Source: Micromonospora solifontis (GTDB taxonomy: Bacteria; Actinomycetota; Actinomycetes; Mycobacteriales; Micromonosporaceae). From it: a stretch of 64,000 nucleotides of DNA. The notes under the pieces are model-generated. The model did not search any database. It saw only the letters and a program-made list of their open reading frames with translations, and was not told the DNA's origin. Made by a program: the position numbers and the translations under genes. The stretch spans positions 1-64,000 of the forward strand of contig NZ_RJLN01000016.1 in assembly GCF_003725545.1 (NCBI RefSeq), in the 5' to 3' direction. Below are positions 36,050 to 44,628 of the stretch, piece by piece (position 1 is the first letter of the stretch; every line of letters starts with the position of its first letter).

Positions 36050-36540
36050 CGCTGCCGGCCGTACCGATGTCGGTCGCCCCCGAGCAGCAGCCCGCCGTGC
36101 CGCCCGAGCGGTCGTCGCGGGCGCTCGACGTCGCGCTGCGGATCGCCGGCGGCGTGGTGGTGGTCTGGGCGGGGGTGCTCGCCGCGGTGCTGGAGCTGAT
36201 CTTCGCCACCGGGGCCTGGGAGCTGGTCAAGGGCCGGCCGGGCGGGGTGTCGAAGGCCGTCGTGGGCATCTCGGGTGCGGTGGGCGGGGCCGGCGGCGTG
36301 GTCGCGCTGACCGTTCTGCTGGGCTGGTTCGCGTACGCCGCTGTCGGGGCCCGCTGGGCGGTGGCGCTGGCCGCCGTGCCCTGGTTCGTGGTGATCGTCG
36401 CCGGTGGTTTCCGGACCACCGAGGGGGATCTCGCGCTCACCGGCGACAACGTCCTGGGCCTGGCTCTGGTGGTCGCGGGCGCGGTCACCTTCGCGGTGCT
36501 CGGCTTCCGGCAACTCGTGGCCCCGCCGCCCGTCGGTTGA
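36046..36540 (+). CDS. Hypothetical integral membrane protein
   Basis: About 164 aa with a 25-residue soluble N-terminus and four membrane helices ([77 protein letters not shown]). The GTG at 36046 overlaps the mshB stop (GTGA), so translation is coupled to mshB. A small integral membrane protein directly after mshB is often seen in Micromonosporaceae as I recall, but its function is not known. Confidence 0.8.
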   Translation: MTLPAVPMSVAPEQQPAVPPERSSRALDVALRIAGGVVVVWAGVLAAVLELIFATGAWELVKGRPGGVSKAVVGISGAVGGAGGVVALTVLLGWFAYAAVGARWAVALAAVPWFVVIVAGGFRTTEGDLALTGDNVLGLALVVAGAVTFAVLGFRQLVAPPPVG

Positions 36541-36623
36541 GGGCAGACGGCGCACAGGTAGCGGTGGTAGATATTCCTGCCAGGAGCCTGCCGTGGGGGC
36601 GGGCGGACGGCGGGAGGCGTGCG

Positions 36624-37088
36624 ATGAAGGAGCGGTGGCGCGCGATCGGCGTGCTGGCGGCGGCGCTGTTCTTGGTCAACGTGGCGGCGCGGCTGGTGAA
36701 CAGGTTCGTCTTCCCGGACGACGACACCGCGACCGACCGGATCACCCTGCTGATGTTCGTGGTGATCGGCCTGATCCTCGCCGTGCTCGCCTTCCGCTGG
36801 GGCCGGGACCGCCCGGTCGGGTGGTGGGCCGCCGACCTGACCGCCGCCGTCGCGGTGGCGCTCGCCCTGACCGTGTTCGTCGGTCCGCTGCTGGTCGGCG
36901 AGAGCCCGTTCGCCAACGGCGCGGGGTTCTTCTTCGCCCAGATCTGGCTCTACCTGGCGGCCACCGCGGCCGGTGTGCTGGTGGGCTTCCTGACCCTCAC
37001 CGCGCTCGGCCGCGACCACCGTTCCCAGCAGCTCAAGCGGTACGCCGAGCTGAAGGCCGCCAAGCCGCGCAAGGTGGTCCGCCGCTGA
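36624..37088 (+). CDS. Hypothetical integral membrane protein
   Basis: About 154 aa with four hydrophobic stretches (AIGVLAAALFLVNVAARLV, ITLLMFVVIGLILAVLAFRW, AVAVALALTVFVGPLLVGE, YLAATAAGVLVGFLTLTALG) and a basic C-terminus (RYAELKAAKPRKVVRR). The ATG at 36624 follows a GGAGG 5-8 nt upstream. It is 84 nt from the previous membrane gene. No family recognised. The gene converges on the GNAT gene, 3 nt away. Confidence 0.8.
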   Translation: MKERWRAIGVLAAALFLVNVAARLVNRFVFPDDDTATDRITLLMFVVIGLILAVLAFRWGRDRPVGWWAADLTAAVAVALALTVFVGPLLVGESPFANGAGFFFAQIWLYLAATAAGVLVGFLTLTALGRDHRSQQLKRYAELKAAKPRKVVRR

Positions 37089-37091
37089 CGG

Positions 37092-38051
37092 TCAGACCGG
37101 GGCGACCCGGGTCAGGTAGGTGTGGTGGGTGGTGAAGCCCAGGCCGCGGTAGAGCGCCACGGCGGGCGTGTTGCGCTGCTCGACCTGGAGGAAGGCGTGC
37201 GTGGCGCCCTCGGCGCGGGCCCAGTCGACCAGGGCGCGGATCACCCGGTCGGCCAGTCCCTGCCGGCGGGCCTCCGGCAGCACCTCGATCAGGGTCAGGC
37301 CGAGCCAGCGCCCCTGCCCGGTCACCGTGCCGCGGCCGACGGCGACCAGTCGGCCGTCGGCGTGCACGCTGGCGAAGCGGACCTGCTCCACGGCGGTGAG
37401 CACGTGCCGGGCGGCGTCCGGCAGGCCGCCCTTGCGGCCGGCGGCGATCCCGAGCCAGTCCTCGGAGGGCGCGCCGGCCAGCTCGACCGGCGGCTGGTCG
37501 GTCCGTCCGGCCGGCGCGGGCGGCAGCGCGGCCAGCGGCGCGGCCTGCACCAGCACCGGCGGCCGGGCGGCCCAGCCCCGCGCGTCCAGTTCGGCGCCGA
37601 CCGGCGCGGCGAGCGGAAGTGGCGTGTTCACCATGGCCGGCTGGCCACGCTCGGCGTACCACCGCTGCACCGCGTCGATCGCAGCGGCCAGTGGGCGGTC
37701 CGGGTCACCGACCGGCAGCGCCGAGTTGGCCCGGCCGGTCCAGCCGTCCGCGCTGCGCAGCAGCCAGTCGCCGAGCTGCCCGCGTACCGGCGCGGGCCAG
37801 GCCTCGTCGGCGGCGAGTTCGAGGGCGACCACCGCGCCGGCCGTGGGCCGGCGCGCCGCCGGCACCCGCCGGGCCCGGTGGATCTCCCCTATCGGGACCC
37901 GGAGCCGACCCCTGTCGGTGGCGAGAGTGATGTGGCTCTCGCTCAGCTCGATGAGATCACCGAGGGCGTCCGTGAACAGCGGCCGGCCTTCGCGAATCCC
38001 CACAATTCGGCGGACCACGATCCGGTGTCCCACGTCCTGCTGTCGGAGCAC
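37092..38051 (-). CDS. GNAT family N-acetyltransferase with N-terminal SH3-like domain
   Basis: About 319 aa. Residues 1-75 form a small barrel-like domain (RRIVGIREGRPLFTDALGDL, GDLIELSESHITLATDRG) like that of the mycobacterial Rv0428c-type acetyltransferases. The C-terminal GNAT domain holds WLGLTLIEVLPEARRQGLAD with the acetyl-CoA loop and the last strand VEQRNTPAVALYRGLGF. Substrate unknown. The GTG at 38051 follows GGAGGTCGATC. It is divergent from fdxA, with a shared 80-nt promoter region containing TAGTAT on the minus strand and TACTAG on the plus strand. Confidence 0.88.
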   Translation of the reverse strand: MLRQQDVGHRIVVRRIVGIREGRPLFTDALGDLIELSESHITLATDRGRLRVPIGEIHRARRVPAARRPTAGAVVALELAADEAWPAPVRGQLGDWLLRSADGWTGRANSALPVGDPDRPLAAAIDAVQRWYAERGQPAMVNTPLPLAAPVGAELDARGWAARPPVLVQAAPLAALPPAPAGRTDQPPVELAGAPSEDWLGIAAGRKGGLPDAARHVLTAVEQVRFASVHADGRLVAVGRGTVTGQGRWLGLTLIEVLPEARRQGLADRVIRALVDWARAEGATHAFLQVEQRNTPAVALYRGLGFTTHHTYLTRVAPV

Positions 38052-38130
38052 GATCGACCTCCTCCCCGCCGAGATACTAGGCTCTTACCGGTCGCGGTGA
38101 TCGCGACGAGTCTTGCGGAGGAGAAGACCG

Positions 38131-38457
38131 GTGACCTACATCATCGCCGAGCCCTGCGTGGACGTGCTCGACAAGGCATGCATCGAGGAGTGCCCGGTCG
38201 ACTGCATCTACGAAGGCAACCGGATGCTCTACATCCACCCCGACGAGTGCGTCGACTGCGGTGCCTGTGAGCCGGTCTGCCCGGTCGAAGCGATCTTCTA
38301 CGAGGACGACGTCCCGGAGCAGTGGAAGGACTACACCGGGGCGAACTACGAGTTCTTCGAGGATCTGGGTTCCCCCGGTGGCGCCTCCAAGATCGGCAAG
38401 GTGGAGAAGGACGCGCCGTTCGTGGCCGCCCAGCCGCCGCGCGGAGAGGGCCACTGA
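38131..38457 (+). CDS. fdxA: Seven-iron ferredoxin
   Basis: Electron carrier of about 108 aa with one [3Fe-4S] and one [4Fe-4S] cluster. Cys9, Cys17 and Cys50 fit the 3Fe site, and Cys21, Cys40, Cys43 and Cys46 the 4Fe site; Cys25 is extra. The C-terminus is the longer actinobacterial type (WKDYTGANYEFFED). The GTG at 38131 follows GGAGGAG. It precedes dapC directly, a conserved order in Actinobacteria; its partner enzyme is not known. Confidence 0.95.
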   Translation: MTYIIAEPCVDVLDKACIEECPVDCIYEGNRMLYIHPDECVDCGACEPVCPVEAIFYEDDVPEQWKDYTGANYEFFEDLGSPGGASKIGKVEKDAPFVAAQPPRGEGH

Positions 38458-39560
38458 ACCGGCGCGCGCCGGTCTCGTCGCGGCTGCCCGACTTCACCTG
38501 GGACACCCTGGACGCCGCCGCGGCGACGGCCGCGGCGCACCCGGGTGGTCTGATCAACCTCTCGATGGGTACGCCGGTCGACCCGGTCCCCCCGATGATC
38601 CGGCAGGCGCTGGCCGACGCGTCCAACGCCCCGGGCTACCCGCTGACCGCCGGCACCCCCGCGCTGCGGGACGCCATCGCGGCGTGGGTGGCCCGGGCCT
38701 GCGGCGCGGGCGTCGACGGGCTTGGCGTGCTGCCGACCATCGGCTCCAAGGAGCTGGTGGCCTGGTTGCCCACGCTGCTCGGCCTCGGCCCCGGTGACAT
38801 CGTCGTGGTGCCGTCCATCGCCTACCCGACCTACGAGGACGGGGCCCGGCTGGCCGGCGCCACCGTGGTGCGCGCCGACTCGCTGACCGCGCTCGGGCCG
38901 GACCCCCGGGTCCGGCTGGTCTGGGTCAACTCGCCCGGCAACCCGACCGGCCGGGTGCTGCCCGCCGCCCACCTGCGCAAGGTGGTCGACTGGGCGCGCG
39001 AGCGCGGTGCGGTGGTCGCCAGCGACGAGTGCTACCTGCCGCTGGGCTGGGACGCCGAGCCGGTCTCGGTCCTGTCGACCGAGGTCTGCGGCGGGTCGTA
39101 CGAGGGCGTGCTGGCGGTGCACTCGCTCTCCAAGCGCTCCAACCTGGCCGGCTACCGGGCCGGCTTCGTGGCCGGGGACCCGGCGCTGGTCGCCGAGCTG
39201 CTCAAGATCCGCAAGCACGCCGGCATGATCGTGCCCGCCCCGGTGCAGGCCGCCATGGTGGCCGCGCTCGGCGACCAGGCGCACGCCGACGAGCAGCGGG
39301 AGCGCTACCGGGCCCGGCGCGAGCGCCTCCGCGCCGCGTTCACCGGCGCCGGCTTCACCGTCGAGCACTCCGAGGCCGGGCTCTACCTCTGGCTGACCCG
39401 CGACGAGGACTGCTGGGAGACCGTCGACTGGCTGGCCCGGCGGGGCATCCTGGTGGCCGCCGGGGTCTTCTACGGCCCGGCGGGCGCCCGGCACGTCCGG
39501 GTGGCGCTGACCGAGTCCGACGAGCACGTCGCCGCGGTCGCCGACCGGCTGCGCGACTGA
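38454..39560 (+). CDS. dapC: Succinyldiaminopimelate aminotransferase
   Basis: PLP-dependent class I/II aminotransferase of about 368 aa acting in the succinylase route to lysine and meso-diaminopimelate. VNSPGNPTG and SDECYLPLGW precede the Schiff-base Lys227 in SLSKRSN; the Arg in the C-terminal HVRVALT fits the carboxylate site. No ATG, GTG or TTG exists in frame between the fdxA stop and the first conserved residues. The CTG at 38454 overlaps the fdxA TGA (CTGA) and has GGAGAGG 5 nt upstream, so it is the likely start; this is unusual. The next gene is 16 nt downstream. Confidence 0.92.
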   Translation: MNRRAPVSSRLPDFTWDTLDAAAATAAAHPGGLINLSMGTPVDPVPPMIRQALADASNAPGYPLTAGTPALRDAIAAWVARACGAGVDGLGVLPTIGSKELVAWLPTLLGLGPGDIVVVPSIAYPTYEDGARLAGATVVRADSLTALGPDPRVRLVWVNSPGNPTGRVLPAAHLRKVVDWARERGAVVASDECYLPLGWDAEPVSVLSTEVCGGSYEGVLAVHSLSKRSNLAGYRAGFVAGDPALVAELLKIRKHAGMIVPAPVQAAMVAALGDQAHADEQRERYRARRERLRAAFTGAGFTVEHSEAGLYLWLTRDEDCWETVDWLARRGILVAAGVFYGPAGARHVRVALTESDEHVAAVADRLRD

Positions 39561-39576
39561 TCCTCGGGCGGCGGCG

Positions 39577-40638
39577 GTGACCGATGGCCGGACCGGACGG
39601 GACGCACCGCCCACCGTCGACCCGCCGGTGGCGGGCGTCCGCGCCGCGGTGGTCGGCACCGGGCTGATCGGCGGTTCGCTGCTGCTGCGGCTGCGTGACG
39701 CCGGGCTCGACGTGACCGGGTGGGACCCGGACCCGGTCGCCCGGGGGCACGTGCGCCGGTGGGGTGTCGCCTGCCCGGACGCCGTCGAGGCGGCGGTCAC
39801 GGGCCGGGACGCGGTGTTCCTCTGCGGTCCGCTGCCCACCCTGTCGGGGATGCTGGCCCGGGTCGCCGCCGCCACCCCGGAACACTGCGTGCTCACCGAC
39901 GTGGGCAGCACCAAGGCCGAGGTCGCCGCCACCGCCACCGCCTCGGGCCTGGGCCACCGCTTCGTCCCCGGCCACCCGATGGCCGGCGCGGACCGGGCCG
40001 GACCGGCGGCGGCCGACCCGGGGCTGCTCGTCGGCGCCGCCTGGGTGCTCTGCCCGGGGCCCAACGGGCTGGCCTCCTTCCGCCGGCTCGCGGCGCTGCT
40101 CATCGAGGTGTTCGAGGCCCGGGTGGTGCCGATGTCCGCGCCAGAGCACGACGCGGCGGCCGCCCTCAGCTCGCACGTGCCGCATCTGTTGGCCGGCGCG
40201 CTGGCCGGGGCGGTGCAGCGGTCGACGCTGCGTGACGCCGTGCTCTCCCTCGCCGCGGGCAGCTTCACCGACGGCACCCGGGTGGCCGGTGGCCCGCCGC
40301 AACGCACCGCCAACATGCTGCTCGGCAACCGGGACCGGGTGCTCAGCGGCCTGGCGTCGGTCCGGGCGATGCTCGACGAACTCGCCGACGCGCTGCGGGC
40401 CGCTGACGCCGGCACGCTGACCGACCGGTTGGCCGAGGGGCGGGCCGCCCGCGCCACGCTGGGGGAGCGGCGCTTCGACACCCACCAGCGGGAGTTCCCG
40501 GCCCCCGCCGACCACGCGGGGGAGTTGGACTACCTGCGCGCGCTGGGGGCGGCCGGCGGCCACCTCACCGGCTGCCGGACGGCCGGCGGCGCGGTCACGT
40601 ACACCGGGCAGCTGCCGCACACGCCCGATCCCGCCTGA
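39577..40638 (+). CDS. tyrA: Prephenate dehydrogenase
   Basis: NAD(P)-dependent enzyme of about 353 aa producing 4-hydroxyphenylpyruvate for tyrosine. The dinucleotide motif is VVGTGLIGGSLL; LTDVGSTKAEVA and GHPMAGADRAG are characteristic of TyrA. Further down are LSSHVPHLLAGAL and TRVAGGPPQ. The C-terminus after about residue 300 is a small helical tail rather than an ACT domain. GTG start at 39577, 16 nt after dapC, in the fdxA-dapC-tyrA cluster. An arogenate dehydrogenase activity is not excluded by sequence alone. Confidence 0.88.
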   Translation: MTDGRTGRDAPPTVDPPVAGVRAAVVGTGLIGGSLLLRLRDAGLDVTGWDPDPVARGHVRRWGVACPDAVEAAVTGRDAVFLCGPLPTLSGMLARVAAATPEHCVLTDVGSTKAEVAATATASGLGHRFVPGHPMAGADRAGPAAADPGLLVGAAWVLCPGPNGLASFRRLAALLIEVFEARVVPMSAPEHDAAAALSSHVPHLLAGALAGAVQRSTLRDAVLSLAAGSFTDGTRVAGGPPQRTANMLLGNRDRVLSGLASVRAMLDELADALRAADAGTLTDRLAEGRAARATLGERRFDTHQREFPAPADHAGELDYLRALGAAGGHLTGCRTAGGAVTYTGQLPHTPDPA

Positions 40639-40694
40639 GCCGGGCGAGCGGCGCTGCGCCCGGACCGGGCCGCGGCATGGCCTAGGGTTGAGGC

Positions 40695-41339
40695 ATGGTG
40701 GACGCACCCGTCGTGGCCGTACGCGGCGAGGCGTACCGGGAGGTGGCTCCCGAGCTGGCCCGGTTCGCCGTCACCGCGAGCGCCCGGGGCCGGGACCGGG
40801 AGAGCACGCTCGCCCGATTGGCCGAGCGGGCCGCCGCCGTCCGGGTGCTGCTCGACGAGGCCGGCCCGGCCGTGGAGCGGCGGGAGACCGGGCAGCTCCG
40901 CGTCTGGCCGGAGACCCGGCGCTCCGGCGAGCGGGTGGTGGCGTACCACGGCAGCGTCGGCACCACGGTGACCGTCCAGGACTTCACCGCGCTCGGCGAG
41001 CTGATGCTCCGCCTGGCCGACCAGGACCAGGTCGAGGTGGCCGGCCCGTGGTGGTCGCTGCGCCCGGACAGCCCGGCCCACCGGGAGGCGCGGCACGCGG
41101 CGATCGCGGACGCGCTGGCCCGCGCCCGGGAGTACGCGGAGGCGCTCGGCGCCCGGGTGACCGCCCTGCTGGAGCTGGCCGACACCGGCGTGCCCGCCGC
41201 CCCGCCGATGCTGGCCCGGGCGGCGTTCGCCAAGGGCGGCCCCGCCGCCCCGCCCGAGCTGGAGCTGGACCCGCAGCCGCAGTCCGTGCAGGCGGCGGTC
41301 GAGGCCCGGTTCACCATCAGCGAGCCGGTGCTCGGCTGA
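40695..41339 (+). CDS. SIMPL domain-containing protein (DUF541)
   Basis: About 214 aa. The sequence starts with VAVRGEAYREVAPELARF and carries the SIMPL segments VAYHGSVGTTVTVQDF and ARAREYAEALGARVTALLEL. It has no signal peptide, whereas many SIMPL proteins are exported. The ATG at 40695 lies 6 nt after TAGGGT (40683-40688); a TTGAGG just upstream is too close to be a useful ribosome-binding site. The kinase gene overlaps its stop by one base (TGATG). Function unknown. Confidence 0.82.
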   Translation: MVDAPVVAVRGEAYREVAPELARFAVTASARGRDRESTLARLAERAAAVRVLLDEAGPAVERRETGQLRVWPETRRSGERVVAYHGSVGTTVTVQDFTALGELMLRLADQDQVEVAGPWWSLRPDSPAHREARHAAIADALARAREYAEALGARVTALLELADTGVPAAPPMLARAAFAKGGPAAPPELELDPQPQSVQAAVEARFTISEPVLG

Positions 41340-41986
41340 TGCCCCCGGCCCGGCAGCTCTCCGTCGACGACCTGGTGGCCCGGGCGCGGGCCCTGGCCGA
41401 TGCCGGGCCGCGGCAGCTGCTCGGCATCGCCGGCGCGCCCGGCGCGGGCAAGTCGACCCTGGCCGAGCGGATCGTCGCCGAGGTCGGGCCGCTCGCCCGG
41501 CTGGTGCCGATGGACGGCTTCCACCTGGCCCAGTCGGAGCTGCTCCGGCTGGGCCGGGAGGGGCGCAAGGGTGCGCCGGACACGTTCGACGTCAACGGGT
41601 TCGTGTCCCTGCTGCGCCGGTTGCGCCGGCTGGAGCCGACCTCGGTCTGGGCGCCGGTGTTCCGCCGCGACCTGGAGGAGCCGGTCGCGGGGGCGATCGA
41701 GGTGCCGCCCGAGGTGCGGCTGGTGGTGACGGAGGGCAACTACCTCCTGCTGCGGGAGGACCCGTGGGAGGAGGTGCGGACGCTGGTGCACGAGGTCTGG
41801 TTCCTGGACCTCGACGCCGAGCTGCGGGTGCGCCGGCTGACCGCCCGGCACGAGGCGTACGGGAAGACCCCGGAGCAGGCCCGCGCCTGGGCGCTGGGCA
41901 GCGACGAGGCGAACGCGGCCCGGGTCGCGGGCACCGCCGAGCACGCCGACCTGGTGGTCCGGCTAGTCGACCCCCTGCCGGGGTGA
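41339..41986 (+). CDS. P-loop nucleoside/nucleotide kinase family protein
   Basis: About 215 aa. Walker A is GIAGAPGAGKST, followed by a lid-type segment and the acidic VTEGNYLLLREDPW, where the conserved Asp/Glu of the uridine kinase-pantothenate kinase superfamily is replaced by VVTEGNY; MDGFHLAQSELL and PDTFDVNGF match the uridine kinase-like branch. The C-terminal VWFLDLDAELRVRRL is the phosphate/lid segment. Substrate may be a nucleoside or a sugar; not resolvable here. ATG 41339 overlaps the SIMPL stop by one base. Its 3' end overlaps the convergent gene by 24 nt. Confidence 0.8.
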   Translation: MPPARQLSVDDLVARARALADAGPRQLLGIAGAPGAGKSTLAERIVAEVGPLARLVPMDGFHLAQSELLRLGREGRKGAPDTFDVNGFVSLLRRLRRLEPTSVWAPVFRRDLEEPVAGAIEVPPEVRLVVTEGNYLLLREDPWEEVRTLVHEVWFLDLDAELRVRRLTARHEAYGKTPEQARAWALGSDEANAARVAGTAEHADLVVRLVDPLPG

Positions 41987-44539
41987 CGGGACGGCCCGGC
42001 GCAGCAGTCGGGCCACCACCGCCCGCTCCCGGGTGAACTCCAGCGCCTCCGGGTAGTTGCTGTGGCTGCGGATCGGCGGGTCCGCCACCTCACCCCCGCT
42101 GGGGTGCAGGGCCTCCGGGTCGGCGACCGGCACGTCCCGCTCGCCGGCGTTGACCGGCCAGCCCAGCGGGTCGGTGTCGCGCCAGAAGTTGGTCCAGGCG
42201 ACGTATCCGCCGGGCCAGGTCAGTGCCCGGGCGAGGGCACGCAGCCGGTCCGGCCCGAAGTAGGCGGGGAAGACCCGGCCGTAGAGGCGGGTGAGCTGGC
42301 AGCCGTACGAGAAGAACCAGATCCGCCGGCGCCAGTGGCGGGGCAGTTGCAGCAGCGTGGCGGCGCAGATGACGGTGCCCTGGCTGTGCCCGGAGAGGAT
42401 CACGCCGTCCATCCGGTCCGGATGGTGCGGGGTGAGCGCGAGCAGGCCGGCCACCCGGGTCTGGAGTTCCGGCACGGCCCGTTCGGCGTAGCTCGGCGGG
42501 GCGAGCGGGTGCGCGGCCCGGGGCCAGAACGTGCCGACGTCCCAGATGACGCCGACCGAGCGCCGCACGGTGTCGTTGCGGTAGACGAACAGGCCGATCA
42601 CACCGACCACCACGGGCAGCAGGCCCAGCAGCATGTCGCCGAGGTCGGCGGCCCGGTGGACGACCGCCGGCCAGCCGGCGGGGGACTGCGGGCTGGGGCG
42701 GCTGCGGGACAGCGCCGCCGCGCAGCAGAGCGTGACCAGGCCGGTGGAAACCGCGGCGTGGCACCCGATCAGCCGGATCGCGTGCTCGCCGACGAGCCGG
42801 TGCAGCGCCCGGAACGTGCTGACGTCGCGGCAGCGGCGCAGGTCGTGCGCGGAGAGGCCGGCGGCCGCGGCGAGGGTGGCGTGCTCGGTGCGGCGCAGCG
42901 ACCGGAACAGGAAGCCGGCCCGGACCAGCAGGCCGAGCAGGGCGAGCAGGCCGACCACGCAGGCCAGCCCGGCCCAGAACACCGCGAGCGGGGGCACCAC
43001 CCGGAAGGATTCGCTCGGCGTGCCCCGGCTGTTGAGCCGGTCGCTGAACCAGTAGAGCAGGCCGGCGCAGTAGGCGACGGCCATCATCCAGCCGAAGCCG
43101 GCGATCAGCGCGGGCCCGCGCCCGCCCCAGGCCAGATCGGTGTGGGCACCGAGCGGCTGCTCGGCCACCGCCGGCCGGGTGCGGGGCAGCAGCAGGCCGG
43201 TCACGGCGACCGCGACGGCCGGCACGACGAGCGCCCAGATGTCCAGCCCGGCGGGTGCGGGCGGTACGGCGGGCAGTCCCCGCTCGATCCAGACCACCCC
43301 GAACGGCAGCAGCGCGGCGCCGGCCGCCGGGGCGAGCAGCGCCCGCCGCCCGGAGCGGTTCACCGCGCCGATGGCGATCAGCAGCAGCACCTGGTACGTG
43401 GCGAGCCAGGCGACGGCGGTGTCGTAGCCGGGCAGCGACCGGTCGGCCCGGCAGCCGGGGATGCCCGGGTCGTGGGCGCAGCCGACCGGTGGGCGGAACT
43501 CGGCCAGCGGCCGCCCGGCCGGGCCGTCGGGGAGCAGCAGCAGCGCGAAGGTGCCGACCAGTCCGAGGCCGGCGAGGACGGCGACGGTGGCGCTCCACCG
43601 ACCGAGCGGGGTCGCCCCCTGGCGGCGACTCAACCAGGGCCGGGCCACCGCGACCACGGCGATGGCCACGACGGCAGCGAGCAGGACGACGGTCGGCCAG
43701 GCGACCGCGGCCCGTGTCCCGCGCGGCGGGTCCATGATGATCACCGCGCTGACCGGTACGGCGGCGGCCGCCACCGCGCCGGTGCACAGGTGCAGCACGG
43801 CGGCCCGGCGCAACTGGCCCTCGCCGCACCAGAAGGTCGGGTCCTGGAGGGGGTTCTCCCACGGTTCGGGGGGTTCGGTCGCCGGGCGGTCGTCCCGGTT
43901 CCCCGGGCGGGGCCGGGGATCGGCGGGCATCTCCGCCTCGTACTGGTAGGTGCGCCAGGCGAGCCCGCCGAGCGCCAGGAGTATGAGCAGCGGCAGCAGC
44001 AAACCGACGGTGAGTGCCCGGGTGTCCCGGCGCCACCAGGTGTCGCCCAGCCACTCCCAGGGGCCGGGAAGGTGGCTGAGGCAGTCCGGGCCGACGCACT
44101 GCCAGGCGATCAGGTCCACGCCGACCCCGGTCAGCGTGATCACCAGGGTGCCGGTGAGGCTCAGGCAGAACAGCCGGATGAGCCACGCGACGATGCCGGA
44201 GCGGCTGCCCCAGCGTTCCTGGTCGGGGTCGGCCGGGATGCCGGTGCGTGCGAAGAGTGCCACGTTGGCCAGGGTGAACGGCAGCAGCAGCGTCCACAGC
44301 GCCCGCTCGACGTCCCGCGCCGTCCGCGCGCCCGAGGTCAACTGCCCCCAGCTGTACGCCTCGACGCTGATCGGGTCGTCGCGGCCGGCGGTGGTGGACC
44401 GGTAGAAGCCGGTCACGTCACCGCCGGCGACGCGCCAGGGCTGCGGCCCGTCACCGCCGGGCGCGGGGTGCAGGCCGAGCAGCTGGTTCGGCGGGGTGTT
44501 CGACACCCCGTGCACCCGAAGTTCGAGCACCCGTTCCAT
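41963..44539 (-). CDS. Large polytopic membrane protein with a serine-hydrolase-like motif
   Basis: About 858 aa. The N-terminus begins with VLELRVHGVSNTPP, a segment typical of alpha/beta-hydrolase-like proteins (first strand plus oxyanion-type HGV). Then come many membrane helices in two blocks (about residues 75-420 and 470-650) and a C-terminal domain with GVILSGHSQGTVI, the GxSxG nucleophile elbow of lipases. The DRLRALARALTWPGGY region and a His near the C-terminus (RSHSNYPEALEF) could complete the site. Membrane helices are thus inserted inside a hydrolase fold. The ATG at 44539 follows GGAG. Function unknown; not a recognised transporter. Confidence 0.75.
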   Translation of the reverse strand: MERVLELRVHGVSNTPPNQLLGLHPAPGGDGPQPWRVAGGDVTGFYRSTTAGRDDPISVEAYSWGQLTSGARTARDVERALWTLLLPFTLANVALFARTGIPADPDQERWGSRSGIVAWLIRLFCLSLTGTLVITLTGVGVDLIAWQCVGPDCLSHLPGPWEWLGDTWWRRDTRALTVGLLLPLLILLALGGLAWRTYQYEAEMPADPRPRPGNRDDRPATEPPEPWENPLQDPTFWCGEGQLRRAAVLHLCTGAVAAAAVPVSAVIIMDPPRGTRAAVAWPTVVLLAAVVAIAVVAVARPWLSRRQGATPLGRWSATVAVLAGLGLVGTFALLLLPDGPAGRPLAEFRPPVGCAHDPGIPGCRADRSLPGYDTAVAWLATYQVLLLIAIGAVNRSGRRALLAPAAGAALLPFGVVWIERGLPAVPPAPAGLDIWALVVPAVAVAVTGLLLPRTRPAVAEQPLGAHTDLAWGGRGPALIAGFGWMMAVAYCAGLLYWFSDRLNSRGTPSESFRVVPPLAVFWAGLACVVGLLALLGLLVRAGFLFRSLRRTEHATLAAAAGLSAHDLRRCRDVSTFRALHRLVGEHAIRLIGCHAAVSTGLVTLCCAAALSRSRPSPQSPAGWPAVVHRAADLGDMLLGLLPVVVGVIGLFVYRNDTVRRSVGVIWDVGTFWPRAAHPLAPPSYAERAVPELQTRVAGLLALTPHHPDRMDGVILSGHSQGTVICAATLLQLPRHWRRRIWFFSYGCQLTRLYGRVFPAYFGPDRLRALARALTWPGGYVAWTNFWRDTDPLGWPVNAGERDVPVADPEALHPSGGEVADPPIRSHSNYPEALEFTRERAVVARLLRRAVPSPRQGVD

Positions 44540-44628
44540 GATTCGCGCTCCCTGGGTCAACCCTCCCACTACCCAGAGTGCACTGTCCGGTACGGATCCG
44601 CACCCCCAAGAGCCGGTGTTTTAGCAGG

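Noticed and set aside
38322..38454. ATG start of dapC inside fdxA at 38322
   Set aside because: It would lie within the fdxA reading region and add low-complexity residues; the CTG at the overlap has a better ribosome-binding site.
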